This document shows, one piece after another, positions 27,652-36,353 of a DNA stretch of 64,000 nt. Where the stretch lies: assembly GCA_030432695.1 (NCBI GenBank), contig JAUILN010000004.1, positions 434,001 through 498,000 on the forward strand, written 5' to 3'. Source of the DNA: a bacterium (GTDB taxonomy: Bacteria > Planctomycetota > UBA1135 > UBA2386). The position numbers were made by a program, and so were the translations under genes. Each line of letters starts with the position of its first letter. The stretch's first letter is position 1. A model generated the notes under the pieces. It did not search any database and was not told the origin of the DNA. It saw only the letters and a program-made list of their open reading frames with translations.

Positions 27652-27694
27652 GGGCAGGAGACCGGGTGCGGCCGGGTTGGCGTCGGAGGTCGGA

Positions 27695-29194
27695 TCAGCT
27701 CCCGGGGTTGCCGTTGCCGGGCGACGCGGTCGGATCGACCGCCGACGGGATCGTGATCCGCAGCCGCGCGACGCGGCGCTCGTCGGCTTGCACGATCTCG
27801 ATCGTCATGCCGTCGAGCTCGAGGGTCTCGCCGATCGCCGGAACCCGACCGAGCCGCGTGAACACCCAGCCGCCGACGGTGTCGTAGTGCTCGTCCTGCG
27901 GCAGTCGGTCGCCGAGGTGCTCGTTGACCTCGTCGACGCGGGCGCGGCCGGCCGCCTCGACCTGGCGACCCTCCTCCAGGACGTGGACCCACAGCTCCGC
28001 CTCCGGGTCGTGCTCGTCCTCGATGTCGCCGACGATCTCCTCGAGCACGTCCTCCAGCGTGACGATGCCGGACGTGCCGCCGTACTCGTCCTGCACGATC
28101 GCCAACTGCCGCTTGGTGCCGCGGAAGTGCCGCAGCAGCTCGTCGAGCGGCATCGTCTCCGGCACCGCGGTGCGCTCGCGCATCAGCTCGCCGACCACGA
28201 CCTCCGAGCGGTCGAGGTCCCGGTCGGCCAGCAGCAGACCGAGGGCATCCTTGGCGTAGAAGATGCCGACCACGTCGTCGGGCGAGTCGCCGAACACCGG
28301 ATAGCGGGAGTAGCCGGTCTCCATCGCCTTGGCGGTCGCCTCGGTGATCGGCATGTTGCGCGGGAGGCCGACCACGTCGGGACGCGGCGTCATCACCTCG
28401 GAGGCGTGCAGCGACTTCAGTTCGACGATGTTCTCGATCCAATGCCGCTCCTCGTCGGGTAGCTCGGCGTCGTGTGCCGAGTCGCTCACCGCGGTCAGGA
28501 TCTCGTCGGCGACCACGTCCGGTTCGTTGCCGTTGCTCCGGTCGGTCAAGCGCAGGACCTGCAGGACACCGCCGGCCACCGCATTCAGTGGCACCAGGAA
28601 CGGCAGTCGCAGCACGGTGCGGAGCGGACGCAGCAAGGGAACGGAACGGGTGAGGATCGACTCCGCGCGGATCTCGGCGAGGCGGGCCGGTGCCACGCCG
28701 CACAGCAGCACGGCGAGCAGGATCAGGATCACCAGCGGCCAGGTGACCGATGGCCAGGTGCCGACCCAGGTGCAGAGGGTCGCGGTCATCAGACCGAGCA
28801 GCGTCAGCGTCCGGGCCACCAGCTGGAACTCGAGGCTCTCGTCCTCGAGTTGATCGCGCAGTGCCTCCCCGCCACGGAGCCGGGCGAGCCGCGTCGGCGA
28901 GTAGGTGAGCAGCGCAGCAGCGGTGATCGCCCCCAGCGTCGCGACCAGCAGGCCGATGCCTGCCCCGCCGAACAGCAACCAGGCGAGGGTCTCGTCGACC
29001 GCATGTGGGTCGGCAAGTCCGCCCGGCAGTTCATGATCTTGCCCGGTCACGGCCCCGACCGTCCCCGCGAGCGCCAGGGTTCCGGCTCGTGCGAGGACGC
29101 GTGGTGTGATCCTGGTTTCCGGACCGTCGGGTTCGGGGGGAGGCTCGTCCGTCGCGCCGTCCTGGGTGGCGCAGTCGGTCTCGGGTGCGGTCAT
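27695..29194 (-). CDS. CorC/HlyC-family membrane protein with CBS pair (CNNM/TlyC type)
   Basis: 499 residues. An N-terminal membrane domain (about 30-190; segments such as LAWLLFGGAGIGLLVATLGAITAAAL and VTWPLVILILLAVLLCGVA) resembles the DUF21/CNNM domain. It is followed by the acidic helical linker HWIENIVELKSLHASEVMTPRPDVVGL, two CBS motifs (YSRYPVFGDSPDDVVGIFYAKDAL; RQLAIVQDEYGGTSGIVTLEDVLEEIVGDI) and a C-terminal CorC/HlyC domain. Family members export Mg2+/Co2+ or affect ion homeostasis. The membrane domain carries a longer than usual acidic N-terminus (EPPPEPDGPE). Neighbour recO suggests simple co-transcription, not shared function. Confidence 0.85.
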   Translation of the reverse strand: MTAPETDCATQDGATDEPPPEPDGPETRITPRVLARAGTLALAGTVGAVTGQDHELPGGLADPHAVDETLAWLLFGGAGIGLLVATLGAITAAALLTYSPTRLARLRGGEALRDQLEDESLEFQLVARTLTLLGLMTATLCTWVGTWPSVTWPLVILILLAVLLCGVAPARLAEIRAESILTRSVPLLRPLRTVLRLPFLVPLNAVAGGVLQVLRLTDRSNGNEPDVVADEILTAVSDSAHDAELPDEERHWIENIVELKSLHASEVMTPRPDVVGLPRNMPITEATAKAMETGYSRYPVFGDSPDDVVGIFYAKDALGLLLADRDLDRSEVVVGELMRERTAVPETMPLDELLRHFRGTKRQLAIVQDEYGGTSGIVTLEDVLEEIVGDIEDEHDPEAELWVHVLEEGRQVEAAGRARVDEVNEHLGDRLPQDEHYDTVGGWVFTRLGRVPAIGETLELDGMTIEIVQADERRVARLRITIPSAVDPTASPGNGNPGS

Positions 29195-29379
29195 CGGCCG
29201 GCGGTCTCCCTGCCGGCTCGTTCGCTCGGGGTCTGCTTCACTGTCTCGGCGTCGACGGGTGCGTGGGACCGCGGAAGGTAGGCGACGGGCCCGGCCGACG
29301 TGTAGCTCTTTCGGGATTCCGGGCCGTCCGGGTGGCGTCCTCCGCGCATCGCGGGGCGTGCCCGACCGACCGGCCGTCG

Positions 29380-31242
29380 TCAGGTGTCCACGGAGAAGCG
29401 ATTGCGGCCCCGCGACTTGCTGGCGTAGAGCGCGCGGTCGGCACGTCCCACCAGGGCGTCGACATCGTCCTCGTCCCGGAGCGCCGACAGGCCGATCGAG
29501 ATGGTCAAGGGCAGGCCGGCGCGCTCGCCGGCGTCCGCGACCGCGGTGAACAGACGGGTCGCCAGGATCGTTGCGTCACTGGCCTCGATGTCGGGCAGCA
29601 CGACCAGGAACTCCTCGCCGCCGTAGCGGCAGACGGTGTCGGATTGGCGGCAGGTCTTGCGCAGCACGTCGGCGGCGATCCGCAGTGCGCGGTCGCCCTC
29701 CAGGTGGCCGAGGGTGTCGTTGAGCTGCTTGAACTCGTCGAGGTCGGCCATGATCAGCGACAGCGGTTGGCCGGTGCGGCGGGACCCGGCGATCGCCTGG
29801 TTCAACCGGGCGAGCCCGTAGCCACGGTTGGCGAGGCGCGTCAGCGGGTCGGTGAGCGCGTCGCGCTCGGCACGGGCCCTGCGGTGGCGCAGCTCGAGGT
29901 TTTCGAACAGCAGCGACGAGCAGCTCGCCAAGGCACTGGCCGCAGTGCCGTCGACGTCCAGATCGAGCACGCGGCCGGTCAGTGCGCGGTCGGCGACCAG
30001 GAACAGTGCCGGTGTCCGCTCGGTCGGGATCGGGATCGCCAGTGCGCGGTCGCTGGCGAGCGTTCCGCACAGGCCGGCGGGCGGTTCGGAGCGGACCAGG
30101 ATCCGGGCCGCGCTCGAGGTCGCGGCGTCGCGGAGCAGGTCGAGTTCGGTGCGGGTCGGCTGGATCGCCCGGCGCGGCACGTGGCGTCGCGACAGGTCCG
30201 CCTTGCTGCGCAGGAAGGCGCGGCCCGAGTCCAGGTCGACTCCCACGAGGAAGGCGCGGTCGAGGTCGAGATGGCGAAGCGCCGCGGCACACACCATCGA
30301 CTCGATCTCGCGGTAGGTGCGCGCAGCGCGGCAGGTGAGAACCCCCAGCACCAACTCGTAGGCTTCCCCGCGGGTCCGGCCCTGGAACAGCGTCGCGTCC
30401 TCGTCATTGCCGAAGCGGTGTGAGCCGCCGGCGTCGTCGCAGCCCTTGCGGTCGAGTCCGAAGCGGGTGAGGCGGGCTTCGACCTCATGGGCGATCTCGT
30501 GCGCTTCGACGAGGACGTCCTGGGCGCTGGCTGCCAGCGACGCGCTGCGGTCGCAGGGCTCTGGCGAGTCCGGGTGGCGGAAGTCGGCGTGTTCGGCGAG
30601 CGACTCGGCGAGCGCGATGAGTTCGGCGGGGCTGGGCGGGGTTCGCGAGGCGAGTGCCCTGGACAGTCGCTGCGGGATCGGTCCGAGCGTCGAATCGTCG
30701 AGCGGCAGGTTCCAGCGCCTGGCGAGGTCGTGGCCGTCGAGGTTGGTGGCGGCGCCGTTGTGATGCTGGCCGAGGAGCTGCAGCCACGCGGTCAGGTCGT
30801 GGAGCAGGCCGCGGAGGTACGCGATCTCCGGGTCCTCGCTGCCGAACCGGACCGCGAGTCGACGGGCCGCGCAGGCCGTGGCGAGCGAGTGCAGCCAGAG
30901 TTCGCGAAGGCGGCGGGTCCGGTCGGGTTCGACGACCGGTACGTCGAGGGTCCGCAACACCGCCGAGGTGCCCAGTCCGTCGACCAGCTCCCGCACGCCG
31001 ACGGCGCGCTCCGCGCTGGCCTGGCGAGGTGGTCCGAACATCGGTGCGTTGGCGAATCGCAAGACCCGCAGGCACGACAGGGGGTCGAGTGCGAGCAGGT
31101 CGGCGACCACGCCGCGGTCGCGCAGGTCGGGTCGCGAGGCCGCGATGCGCCGGCGGATGTCCCGGATCGCCAGCATGGACGGCAGCGACTGCAGCGGCTG
31201 CAGCACCGTGAGTGCGTCCAGGAGCAGGGCGTGTTGGGCCAT
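29380..31242 (-). CDS. HDOD-GAF-like-GGDEF signalling protein (putative diguanylate cyclase)
   Basis: 620 residues, no membrane segment. N-terminal HDOD-like domain (about 15-240: LPSMLAIRDIRRRI, LLALDPLSCLRVLRFANAPMFG, YLRGLLHDL), a central segment of about 300-450 that looks like a divergent GAF sensor (RTYREIESMVCAAAL, RAFLVGVDLDSGRAF), and a C-terminal GGDEF domain (about 460-620) with DALTDPLTRLANRGY, IMADLDEFKQLNDTLGH and the active-site CRYGGEEFLVVLP. GGEEF is a catalytically competent variant, so c-di-GMP synthesis is expected. I see no RxxD-type inhibitory site where it is often found. Divergent from the sigma factor at 31513. Confidence 0.85.
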   Translation of the reverse strand: MAQHALLLDALTVLQPLQSLPSMLAIRDIRRRIAASRPDLRDRGVVADLLALDPLSCLRVLRFANAPMFGPPRQASAERAVGVRELVDGLGTSAVLRTLDVPVVEPDRTRRLRELWLHSLATACAARRLAVRFGSEDPEIAYLRGLLHDLTAWLQLLGQHHNGAATNLDGHDLARRWNLPLDDSTLGPIPQRLSRALASRTPPSPAELIALAESLAEHADFRHPDSPEPCDRSASLAASAQDVLVEAHEIAHEVEARLTRFGLDRKGCDDAGGSHRFGNDEDATLFQGRTRGEAYELVLGVLTCRAARTYREIESMVCAAALRHLDLDRAFLVGVDLDSGRAFLRSKADLSRRHVPRRAIQPTRTELDLLRDAATSSAARILVRSEPPAGLCGTLASDRALAIPIPTERTPALFLVADRALTGRVLDLDVDGTAASALASCSSLLFENLELRHRRARAERDALTDPLTRLANRGYGLARLNQAIAGSRRTGQPLSLIMADLDEFKQLNDTLGHLEGDRALRIAADVLRKTCRQSDTVCRYGGEEFLVVLPDIEASDATILATRLFTAVADAGERAGLPLTISIGLSALRDEDDVDALVGRADRALYASKSRGRNRFSVDT

Positions 31243-31377
31243 CGGGCGATCGGTCGGGCAGCTCCAGGGCCGGGGGGCGGCGCGCGCCGCCGTGCGATCC
31301 CTGGACGTCCGTTCGGCTCATCGACCGTCGGTGGCGGACCGCTCAAGCCCTGTTCGGTTCGGCACGCGTCTGGCGCT

Positions 31378-31391
31378 GTGCGAGTTCGCAC
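31378..31391. promoter_or_regulatory. 14-bp palindrome upstream of the micro-ORF
   Basis: GTGCGAGTTCGCAC: two perfect 6-bp arms with a 2-bp centre, in the 270-bp region between divergent genes and about 35 bp before the micro-ORF. A possible operator or short RNA hairpin. Confidence 0.35.
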
Positions 31392-31425
31392 GGCGCTCTG
31401 GTCGGTCCAGCAAGGAGGTCCTAAG

Positions 31426-31455
31426 ATGCCTACTGGTATCGCTTTATGGCCGTAA
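31426..31455 (+). CDS. Nine-codon micro-ORF / possible leader peptide ahead of a sigma-factor gene
   Basis: ATG with an unusually strong Shine-Dalgarno (AAGGAGGT, 31412-31419, 6-bp spacing) opens a frame encoding MPTGIALWP and then TAA. The frame is the same as that of the sigma factor beginning 58 bp further on, which itself has no clear ribosome binding site. Codons are A+T-richer than neighbours, and a run of six T follows the stop. Could be a regulatory leader whose translation controls the sigma gene, or the true start of that gene interrupted by one stop codon. Confidence 0.45.
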   Translation: MPTGIALWP

Positions 31456-31512
31456 CAGATTTTTTGGCGGCGCCTCGGCCGCGATGGCCCGGGTTTCGCA
31501 TCAACCGTCGTC

Positions 31513-32373
31513 ATGGCCCTGACCCACGACCCCTCGACCCTCACCATCGCACCGCGCTCGGCCGCCGCGGTCGATTCCGGTAGCCGTCCGGCACGCGCGC
31601 CGCGCAGTCGACTCCGCCCGCTCGCACCGGTCGGCGTCGCTGCTCTTGCCGATCCGATCACCCGGGCTCGAGAACTCCTCGAGTCGCATGGTCTCCAGCA
31701 GCCCGAGCAGCGCTTCGACCTGGAGGCTCCGAGTCTGGAGCACGTCCGGGATGCGCTCTCGACCCAGCTGATGGACCTGTTCCGGCGGACCCGCGACCGC
31801 GGTGTCTTCGAACTCCTGGTGGAGGTCGCCGGTGGTCCGCTGGTGCGCCGCGTCCGTTGTCGGCTGCGCAGCCTCGCCCTCGATCTGGATCCCAGCGAGA
31901 TCCAACAGGACGCGCTGGTCAACGTGTATCAGTATCCCGACCGCTTCGACGGCTCGCGGCCCGGCGCGTTCCGGGCCTGGTCCTCGACGATCGTCGACAA
32001 CACCATCCGCCGCCAGCTGCGCCGAGCGCGCACCGGCCCCGACATCCAGTTCCGGGCCTTCGAGGTGCTGTCGCAGGAGCCGGAGCAGCGCTTCCGCGAT
32101 CCGGGCATGGCGGCTCAGCAGGGTGAGGAGTGTCGGGTCGCGCTCGCCGCGTTGAACCTGCTGCTGCATGCCTACCTGCAGGCCTACGGCGAGCTGAGCG
32201 AGCGCGAACGCTTCGTGCTGCAGATGGTCGAGGTGCGCGGCATGCGCTACGCCGAGCTGGCCAAGATCCTCGAGATCCGCCCCGAGGCCCTGAAGATGGT
32301 CGTGTTCCGCGCCCGCCGCCGCATCCACGAGCGGCTCATGGTGATCTTCGCGCGGGCCGGCATCGCGGCCTGA
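31513..32373 (+). CDS. RNA polymerase sigma-70-family (ECF-like) factor with extended N-terminus
   Basis: 286 residues: about 85 poorly conserved N-terminal residues, region 2 (SEIQQDALVNVYQYPDRFDG, FRAWSSTIVDNTIRRQLRRA; about 135-185) and region 4 (LSERERFVLQMVEVRGMRYAELAKIL followed by IRPEALKMVVFRARRRIHERL; about 225-280). The GSRPGAFRAW arrangement is the normal ECF FRAWL-type block. No partner anti-sigma factor or kinase is adjacent; the divergent neighbour is an HDOD-GGDEF protein. The 270 bp upstream contain a strong-SD micro-ORF in the same frame, so expression may be under leader control. Confidence 0.8.
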   Translation: MALTHDPSTLTIAPRSAAAVDSGSRPARAPRSRLRPLAPVGVAALADPITRARELLESHGLQQPEQRFDLEAPSLEHVRDALSTQLMDLFRRTRDRGVFELLVEVAGGPLVRRVRCRLRSLALDLDPSEIQQDALVNVYQYPDRFDGSRPGAFRAWSSTIVDNTIRRQLRRARTGPDIQFRAFEVLSQEPEQRFRDPGMAAQQGEECRVALAALNLLLHAYLQAYGELSERERFVLQMVEVRGMRYAELAKILEIRPEALKMVVFRARRRIHERLMVIFARAGIAA

Positions 32374-32402
32374 GATTGCCCGGGGGGTCGCGGCGCGCGA
32401 CG

Positions 32403-33671
32403 ATGCGTCGCATGCAGCGCGAAGCCGTCGACCGCCTGTTCGTGGGATGCCGGGAGCTCCTGACTCTCGGCGAGGGGCCTGCCACCGGTGCGCGACGCCG
32501 CGTAGCGAAGGACAGTCTGGAGGTGATCGCCGACGGTGCGGTCGCGGTGCAGGACGGCCGCGTGGTCGCCACCGGGACCCGTGCCGATGTCGAGGCCCGC
32601 TTCGAAGCCGAGTCGATCGATCTCGGCGACCGCGTCGTGATGCCTGGCTTCGTCGACTGCCATACCCATCCGGCGTTCGCAGCGACGCGGGAGGCCGAGT
32701 TCCACCTGCGCTGTCAGGGCGCGGACTACATGGAGATCGCGGCGGCGGGGGGCGGCATCCTGTCGTCGGTGCGCGCGGTGCAGGCGGCTAGCGAGGACGA
32801 ACTCACCGAGCACACCCGGCGCCATCTCGCCCGCTTCGTGGAGCACGGCACGACCACCGTCGAGGCGAAGAGCGGGTATGGGCTGACCACCGCCGACGAG
32901 GTGAAGAGCCTGCGAGCGATCCGCCGCGCTGCCGAGGGCCTGCCGCTGACCGTGCGCTCGACGTTCCTCGGTGCTCACGAGGTGCCGATGGAGTACCGCG
33001 CGCGCCGCGACGCGTACGTCGACCTGGTGATCGAGGAGATGCTGCCTGCGGTCGAGGGGCTGTGCGAAGCCTGCGACGTGTTCGCCGAGCCCAAGGTCTT
33101 CGACCTGCGGCAGAGTCGTCGCATTCTGGAAGCGGCGAAGTCCCGTGGCCTGGGCCTACGGGTCCACGCCGACGAGATCGAACCGATGGGTGGCGCGGAG
33201 CTGGCGGTCGAACTCGGCGCCGAGTCCGCCGACCACCTACCGCAGGTCAGCGAGGCCGGCATCGCAGCGCTGGCGTCGTCGGACACCACCGCGGTGCTGC
33301 TGCCCGGCACCAGCTTCTACCTCGGCAAGCCCAAGCACGCCCCGGCGCGCCGCCTGCTCGACGCTGGCGCTGCGGTCGCGCTGTCGACCGACCTGAACCC
33401 CGGCTCGTGCCACACCTGGTCGCTGCCGCTGATCGTCACGTTGGGTTGCGTGCTGCTGCACATGACGCCCGAGGAGTGCATCACCGCGATCACGATCAAT
33501 CCCGCGGCGTCGCTGCGGCTCGACCGCGAGGTCGGCTCCCTGCATCCCGGGAAGCGCGCGGATCTGGTGGCGCTGGACCTGCCGTCGTGGCGGGGGCTCG
33601 GCTACCTGTTCGGCGGGAACCCGGCGGCGGTGACGGTGAAGGATGGGGAGGTGGTGCATCGGCGGGCGTGA
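32403..33671 (+). CDS. hutI: Imidazolonepropionase
   Basis: Third enzyme of histidine degradation, hydrolysing imidazolonepropionate to formiminoglutamate. 422 residues. Amidohydrolase signatures: VMPGFVDCHTHPAFAATRE (metal-binding HxH), YMEIAAAGGGILSSV, TTVEAKSGYGL, STFLGAHEVP, LRVHADEIEP and ALSTDLNPGSCHTWSLPL. An alternative ATG at 32412 would trim three residues. It begins 29 bp after the sigma factor, but no other hut gene is in the window, so the pathway's other steps must be encoded elsewhere. A UUCG hairpin follows the stop directly. Confidence 0.93.
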   Translation: MRRMQREAVDRLFVGCRELLTLGEGPATGARRRVAKDSLEVIADGAVAVQDGRVVATGTRADVEARFEAESIDLGDRVVMPGFVDCHTHPAFAATREAEFHLRCQGADYMEIAAAGGGILSSVRAVQAASEDELTEHTRRHLARFVEHGTTTVEAKSGYGLTTADEVKSLRAIRRAAEGLPLTVRSTFLGAHEVPMEYRARRDAYVDLVIEEMLPAVEGLCEACDVFAEPKVFDLRQSRRILEAAKSRGLGLRVHADEIEPMGGAELAVELGAESADHLPQVSEAGIAALASSDTTAVLLPGTSFYLGKPKHAPARRLLDAGAAVALSTDLNPGSCHTWSLPLIVTLGCVLLHMTPEECITAITINPAASLRLDREVGSLHPGKRADLVALDLPSWRGLGYLFGGNPAAVTVKDGEVVHRRA

Positions 33672-33687
33672 GGCCTCTTCGGAGGTC
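33672..33687 (+). terminator. UUCG-loop hairpin right after hutI
   Basis: GGCCTC-TTCG-GAGGTC starts at the base after the hutI stop: a 6-bp stem with an extra-stable UUCG loop and no U-tract. Same design as the hairpin after the histone gene. Confidence 0.5.
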
Positions 33688-33780
33688 GGGTGGGCGTCGT
33701 CAGGATTTCTCGACCGCTCATGGGGGTCGGACGGTTCAGGGGGCGGCTGGCGCGTGATGTCGCGCCCTCGGAGGCAGTCG

Positions 33781-34872
33781 ATGATCCGACACGCAGCTCT
33801 CGCTTGGCTTCTCTTGGGCCTGCCCTCGCTCGTCGCGCAGGGCACCTGTCCACATCCGTATTCCAACGCGGTGTTCTTCCACGACTTCGAACGGGCCGGC
33901 AGTGGCGTTGCTGAGGCCTTGGTCGGGCCGGCTGGCCGGCTCACGTCGAACATCGGGACCAGCAGCGCGGGGCGGTTCGCCAGTGCCTCCCGGCAGCACA
34001 TTCAAGCGCCGTCCGGTTACGGAGTGATCGACACGGGGGTTCGGCTCATGCAGCCGACGGACGCGCTTTCCTTCAGTATTGCGGTGAACGCACGCGGCGA
34101 CGCTTCGAACCGCCTCAAGCGGCTGCTGAGCACGTTCAACGGGACCGGACCCGCTCCGGCCAGCGAGATGTTGTTCGATCGCGTCGACGCTGGAGTGCTT
34201 CGATTCATCACCGCTGGTCGGTCGATCTTCTCGGCTTCGACCATCGTGGAGGACGGGCAGTGGCACACCTATGGCTTCACTTTCGATCGGGGCACCGTCC
34301 AGTTCTACGTCGATGGAATGCCCTTCGATCCTCCTCGGGTGTTCCCCCTCCAGCAGATCGCACCGCAGACTTATAGCTGGCACCTCGTCGAGGACGCTCG
34401 GAACGTGTCGGCGAACACCGAGTTCTGGCGCGGTGGTAGCTACGACGATGCGGGCCTCTGGCTCCGTGTGCTGTCAGCTGCTGAGATGCTGCAGCTTCAC
34501 CAGGGGCTGTGCGGGAACTGTCTGTTCCGCAATGGCTCGGGGGTCAATGCGACTGGCTTCCAGTGCTTGTCGCGCCCGCTGCTCGGGAGGGTGTGGCGGT
34601 CGCAGATCCCTGTCGTGCCGGCCACGCTCGGCACCTGGGTCGGGGTCAGTGGGTTCCGAGACCAGATCCCCTATCTGGGCGGCGAGGTGTTGATCGGTCA
34701 GCAGCCGAAGCCGCTGTTCTTCCCCGGGCTTGGAAATCACGCCATCACGATTCCGGCCCTACCGGGGCTGCTCGGAGTCGAGCTCTACGCCCAGGGGCTT
34801 CGTGCAGACCAGACGGGGGCCGGGTTGCAGCTCACGCTGTTCAACGGACAGGACCTGATCCTGACCTTCTGA
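33781..34872 (+). CDS. Secreted LamG/concanavalin-like domain protein with planctomycete C-terminal module
   Basis: 363 residues. Signal peptide AALAWLLLGLPSLVAQ; residues about 25-245 look like a LamG jelly-roll (FFHDFERAG, ALSFSIAVNARGD, DGQWHTYGFTFDRGTVQFYVDG, YDDAGLWLRVLSAAEMLQLHQG), a fold that binds glycans or proteins. After FRNGSGVN the C-terminal about 115 residues (CLSRPLLGRVW, ITIPALPGLLGVELYAQG, LTLFNGQDLILTF) resemble a beta-rich tail seen at the end of many planctomycete secreted proteins. The ATG at 33781 has GGAGG 6 bp upstream. Substrate unknown; 'surface or periplasmic binding protein' is as far as I would go. Confidence 0.7.
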   Translation: MIRHAALAWLLLGLPSLVAQGTCPHPYSNAVFFHDFERAGSGVAEALVGPAGRLTSNIGTSSAGRFASASRQHIQAPSGYGVIDTGVRLMQPTDALSFSIAVNARGDASNRLKRLLSTFNGTGPAPASEMLFDRVDAGVLRFITAGRSIFSASTIVEDGQWHTYGFTFDRGTVQFYVDGMPFDPPRVFPLQQIAPQTYSWHLVEDARNVSANTEFWRGGSYDDAGLWLRVLSAAEMLQLHQGLCGNCLFRNGSGVNATGFQCLSRPLLGRVWRSQIPVVPATLGTWVGVSGFRDQIPYLGGEVLIGQQPKPLFFPGLGNHAITIPALPGLLGVELYAQGLRADQTGAGLQLTLFNGQDLILTF

Positions 34873-34975
34873 TGTGCAGCGGTGTCGTGCGTGGAGCGGT
34901 GCGGCAGCTCGATGCGCCGGCCTCCAGTCCTTCGAGCGGACGCCAACCAGGTCGGATGCACACGCGCTCCTTGCC

Positions 34976-36100
34976 TCACCGCGGCGCCGCCATCAACAGC
35001 GGCACCTCGACCTCGATCGGCTGATCGCCTTCCTCGGTCGCCCGCAGCACGCGCAGCTTCACCTTGTCGCCGACCTCGCGGTTCTCCAGGATCGCGCGGA
35101 TGTCTTCGACGCGGGTCACCGCGACGCCGTCGATCTCCAGGATGATGTCGCCGTCGCGGTTGCCGGCCCGCAGGCCGGCCTGGGCCGCGCCGCTGCCGGC
35201 CTCGACGCTGAGGATGATCGGGTGCGAGGCGCCGTTGGTGAGTTGTGCGGGAGTCGCCTGGATGCCGAGCACCGGGCGCTGGCCGCGGTCGCCGCGGATC
35301 AGGCGGGGAACCACCCGGTTGATGGTGTCGGCGGGGATCGCGAAGCCGATGCCGGCACTCTCGCCGGAGCGGCTGTAGATCGCGGTGTTCATGCCGATCA
35401 GTCGGCCGGCACTGTCGAGCAGCGGGCCGCCGGAGTTGCCGGGGTTGATCGCCGCGTCGCACTGGATCACGCCTTCGATCGGCGTCTGCTGACCGGAGAA
35501 GATCACCCGGTCGAGGGCGCTGACCACGCCGGTCGACAGGCTCTTGTCGAGGCCGAACGGGTTGCCGATCGCCAGCACCATCTGGCCGACCAGCAGGTCC
35601 TTCGAGGTGCCGAGCGGGATCGGGCGCAGGTTCTCGGGCACCACTGTGATCTTGAGCACCGCGATGTCCTGCGAGGGTTCGGTGCCGACCACCACCGCGT
35701 CGTATTCGGTGCGGCCCGCCAGCCGGACCTTCACGTTCTGCCGGCCCTGGACCACGTGGTGGTTGGTGACGATGTAGCCGCGCGGGTCCCAGACGAAGCC
35801 GGTGCCGGTGCCCTCGGGGACGCGCTGGGCCTGGATCCGGTTGATCGGCACCAGCACCTCGGGGCTGCGGATGTGCACCACCGACGGGGCGTTTCGCTCG
35901 AAGATCCGGATCGTCGTGGTCTCGAAGTCGGCGAGTTCGCCGCGCGCGGCCACCGGGCGCGAATCGGCTTCGGTGAACAGCGGTGCCGGTCGGAAGCGCT
36001 CCCAGGCCAGCCAGGCGGTCAGCGCGAACGCTGCGCCGGCGACGAGCAGGGGAAGGGGGGAACGGCTGCGCGGTCGGGGCGGGGCGGGGAACGGCGTCAT
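34976..36100 (-). CDS. HtrA/DegQ-type serine protease with one PDZ domain
   Basis: 374 residues. One N-terminal membrane anchor (LPLLVAGAAFALTAWLAW), then a trypsin-like domain with the full catalytic triad: His in VTNHHVV, Asp in SQDIAVLK, Ser in NPGNSGGPL; and one C-terminal PDZ domain (about 270-370: GLRAGNRDGDIILEIDGVAV). Anchored single-PDZ architecture is that of DegS/HtrA-like envelope stress proteases, so it may cut a signalling substrate or serve quality control. I use the ATG at 36100; the longer reading upstream runs through palindromic repeats and is non-coding. Followed upstream by those repeats and aceE. Confidence 0.9.
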   Translation of the reverse strand: MTPFPAPPRPRSRSPLPLLVAGAAFALTAWLAWERFRPAPLFTEADSRPVAARGELADFETTTIRIFERNAPSVVHIRSPEVLVPINRIQAQRVPEGTGTGFVWDPRGYIVTNHHVVQGRQNVKVRLAGRTEYDAVVVGTEPSQDIAVLKITVVPENLRPIPLGTSKDLLVGQMVLAIGNPFGLDKSLSTGVVSALDRVIFSGQQTPIEGVIQCDAAINPGNSGGPLLDSAGRLIGMNTAIYSRSGESAGIGFAIPADTINRVVPRLIRGDRGQRPVLGIQATPAQLTNGASHPIILSVEAGSGAAQAGLRAGNRDGDIILEIDGVAVTRVEDIRAILENREVGDKVKLRVLRATEEGDQPIEVEVPLLMAAPR

Positions 36101-36242
36101 CGGTTCAGACCTGTCGAGTCGGTTCCGGGCGCCGGGGCAGGCGACCGCGGGTCGCATACGAGGGGCGAGGCGGAACGGCGAACCGCCGGTAGATTCCCGA
36201 TTGCCGAGATTCGCCACCAGGCTGATCCGCGGCGCCTCCCCC

Positions 36243-36336
36243 GAATCTGTCGTAGTCGGTGCCAGGCACCGACCGCGACAGATTCTGCGCGGCCAAGTCT
36301 GTCGTGGTTCGTGCCTGGCACCGACTACGACAGACT
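36243..36336. repeat. Pair of tandem REP-like palindromes
   Basis: Two long hairpins separated by 10 bp: 36243-36285 (arms GAATCTGTCG/CGACAGATTC plus TCGGTGCC/GGCACCGA) and 36296-36336 (arms AGTCTGTCGT/ACGACAGACT plus TCGTGCC/GGCACCGA). Both share the core TGTCG..GTGCC(A/T)GGCAC..CGACAGA. They sit between aceE and the HtrA gene on the same strand. This layout is that of bacterial interspersed mosaic (REP-pair) elements. Confidence 0.8.
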
Positions 36337-36353
36337 CGGCCGGCAAGGCCGTG

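Noticed and set aside
31484..31522. Second micro-ORF (MARVSHQPSSWP) overlapping the sigma start
   Set aside because: No ribosome binding site and no reason beyond an open frame of 12 codons.
36101..36346. Longer N-terminus for the HtrA protease
   Set aside because: It would translate the palindromic repeats; the anchor segment follows the ATG at 36100.
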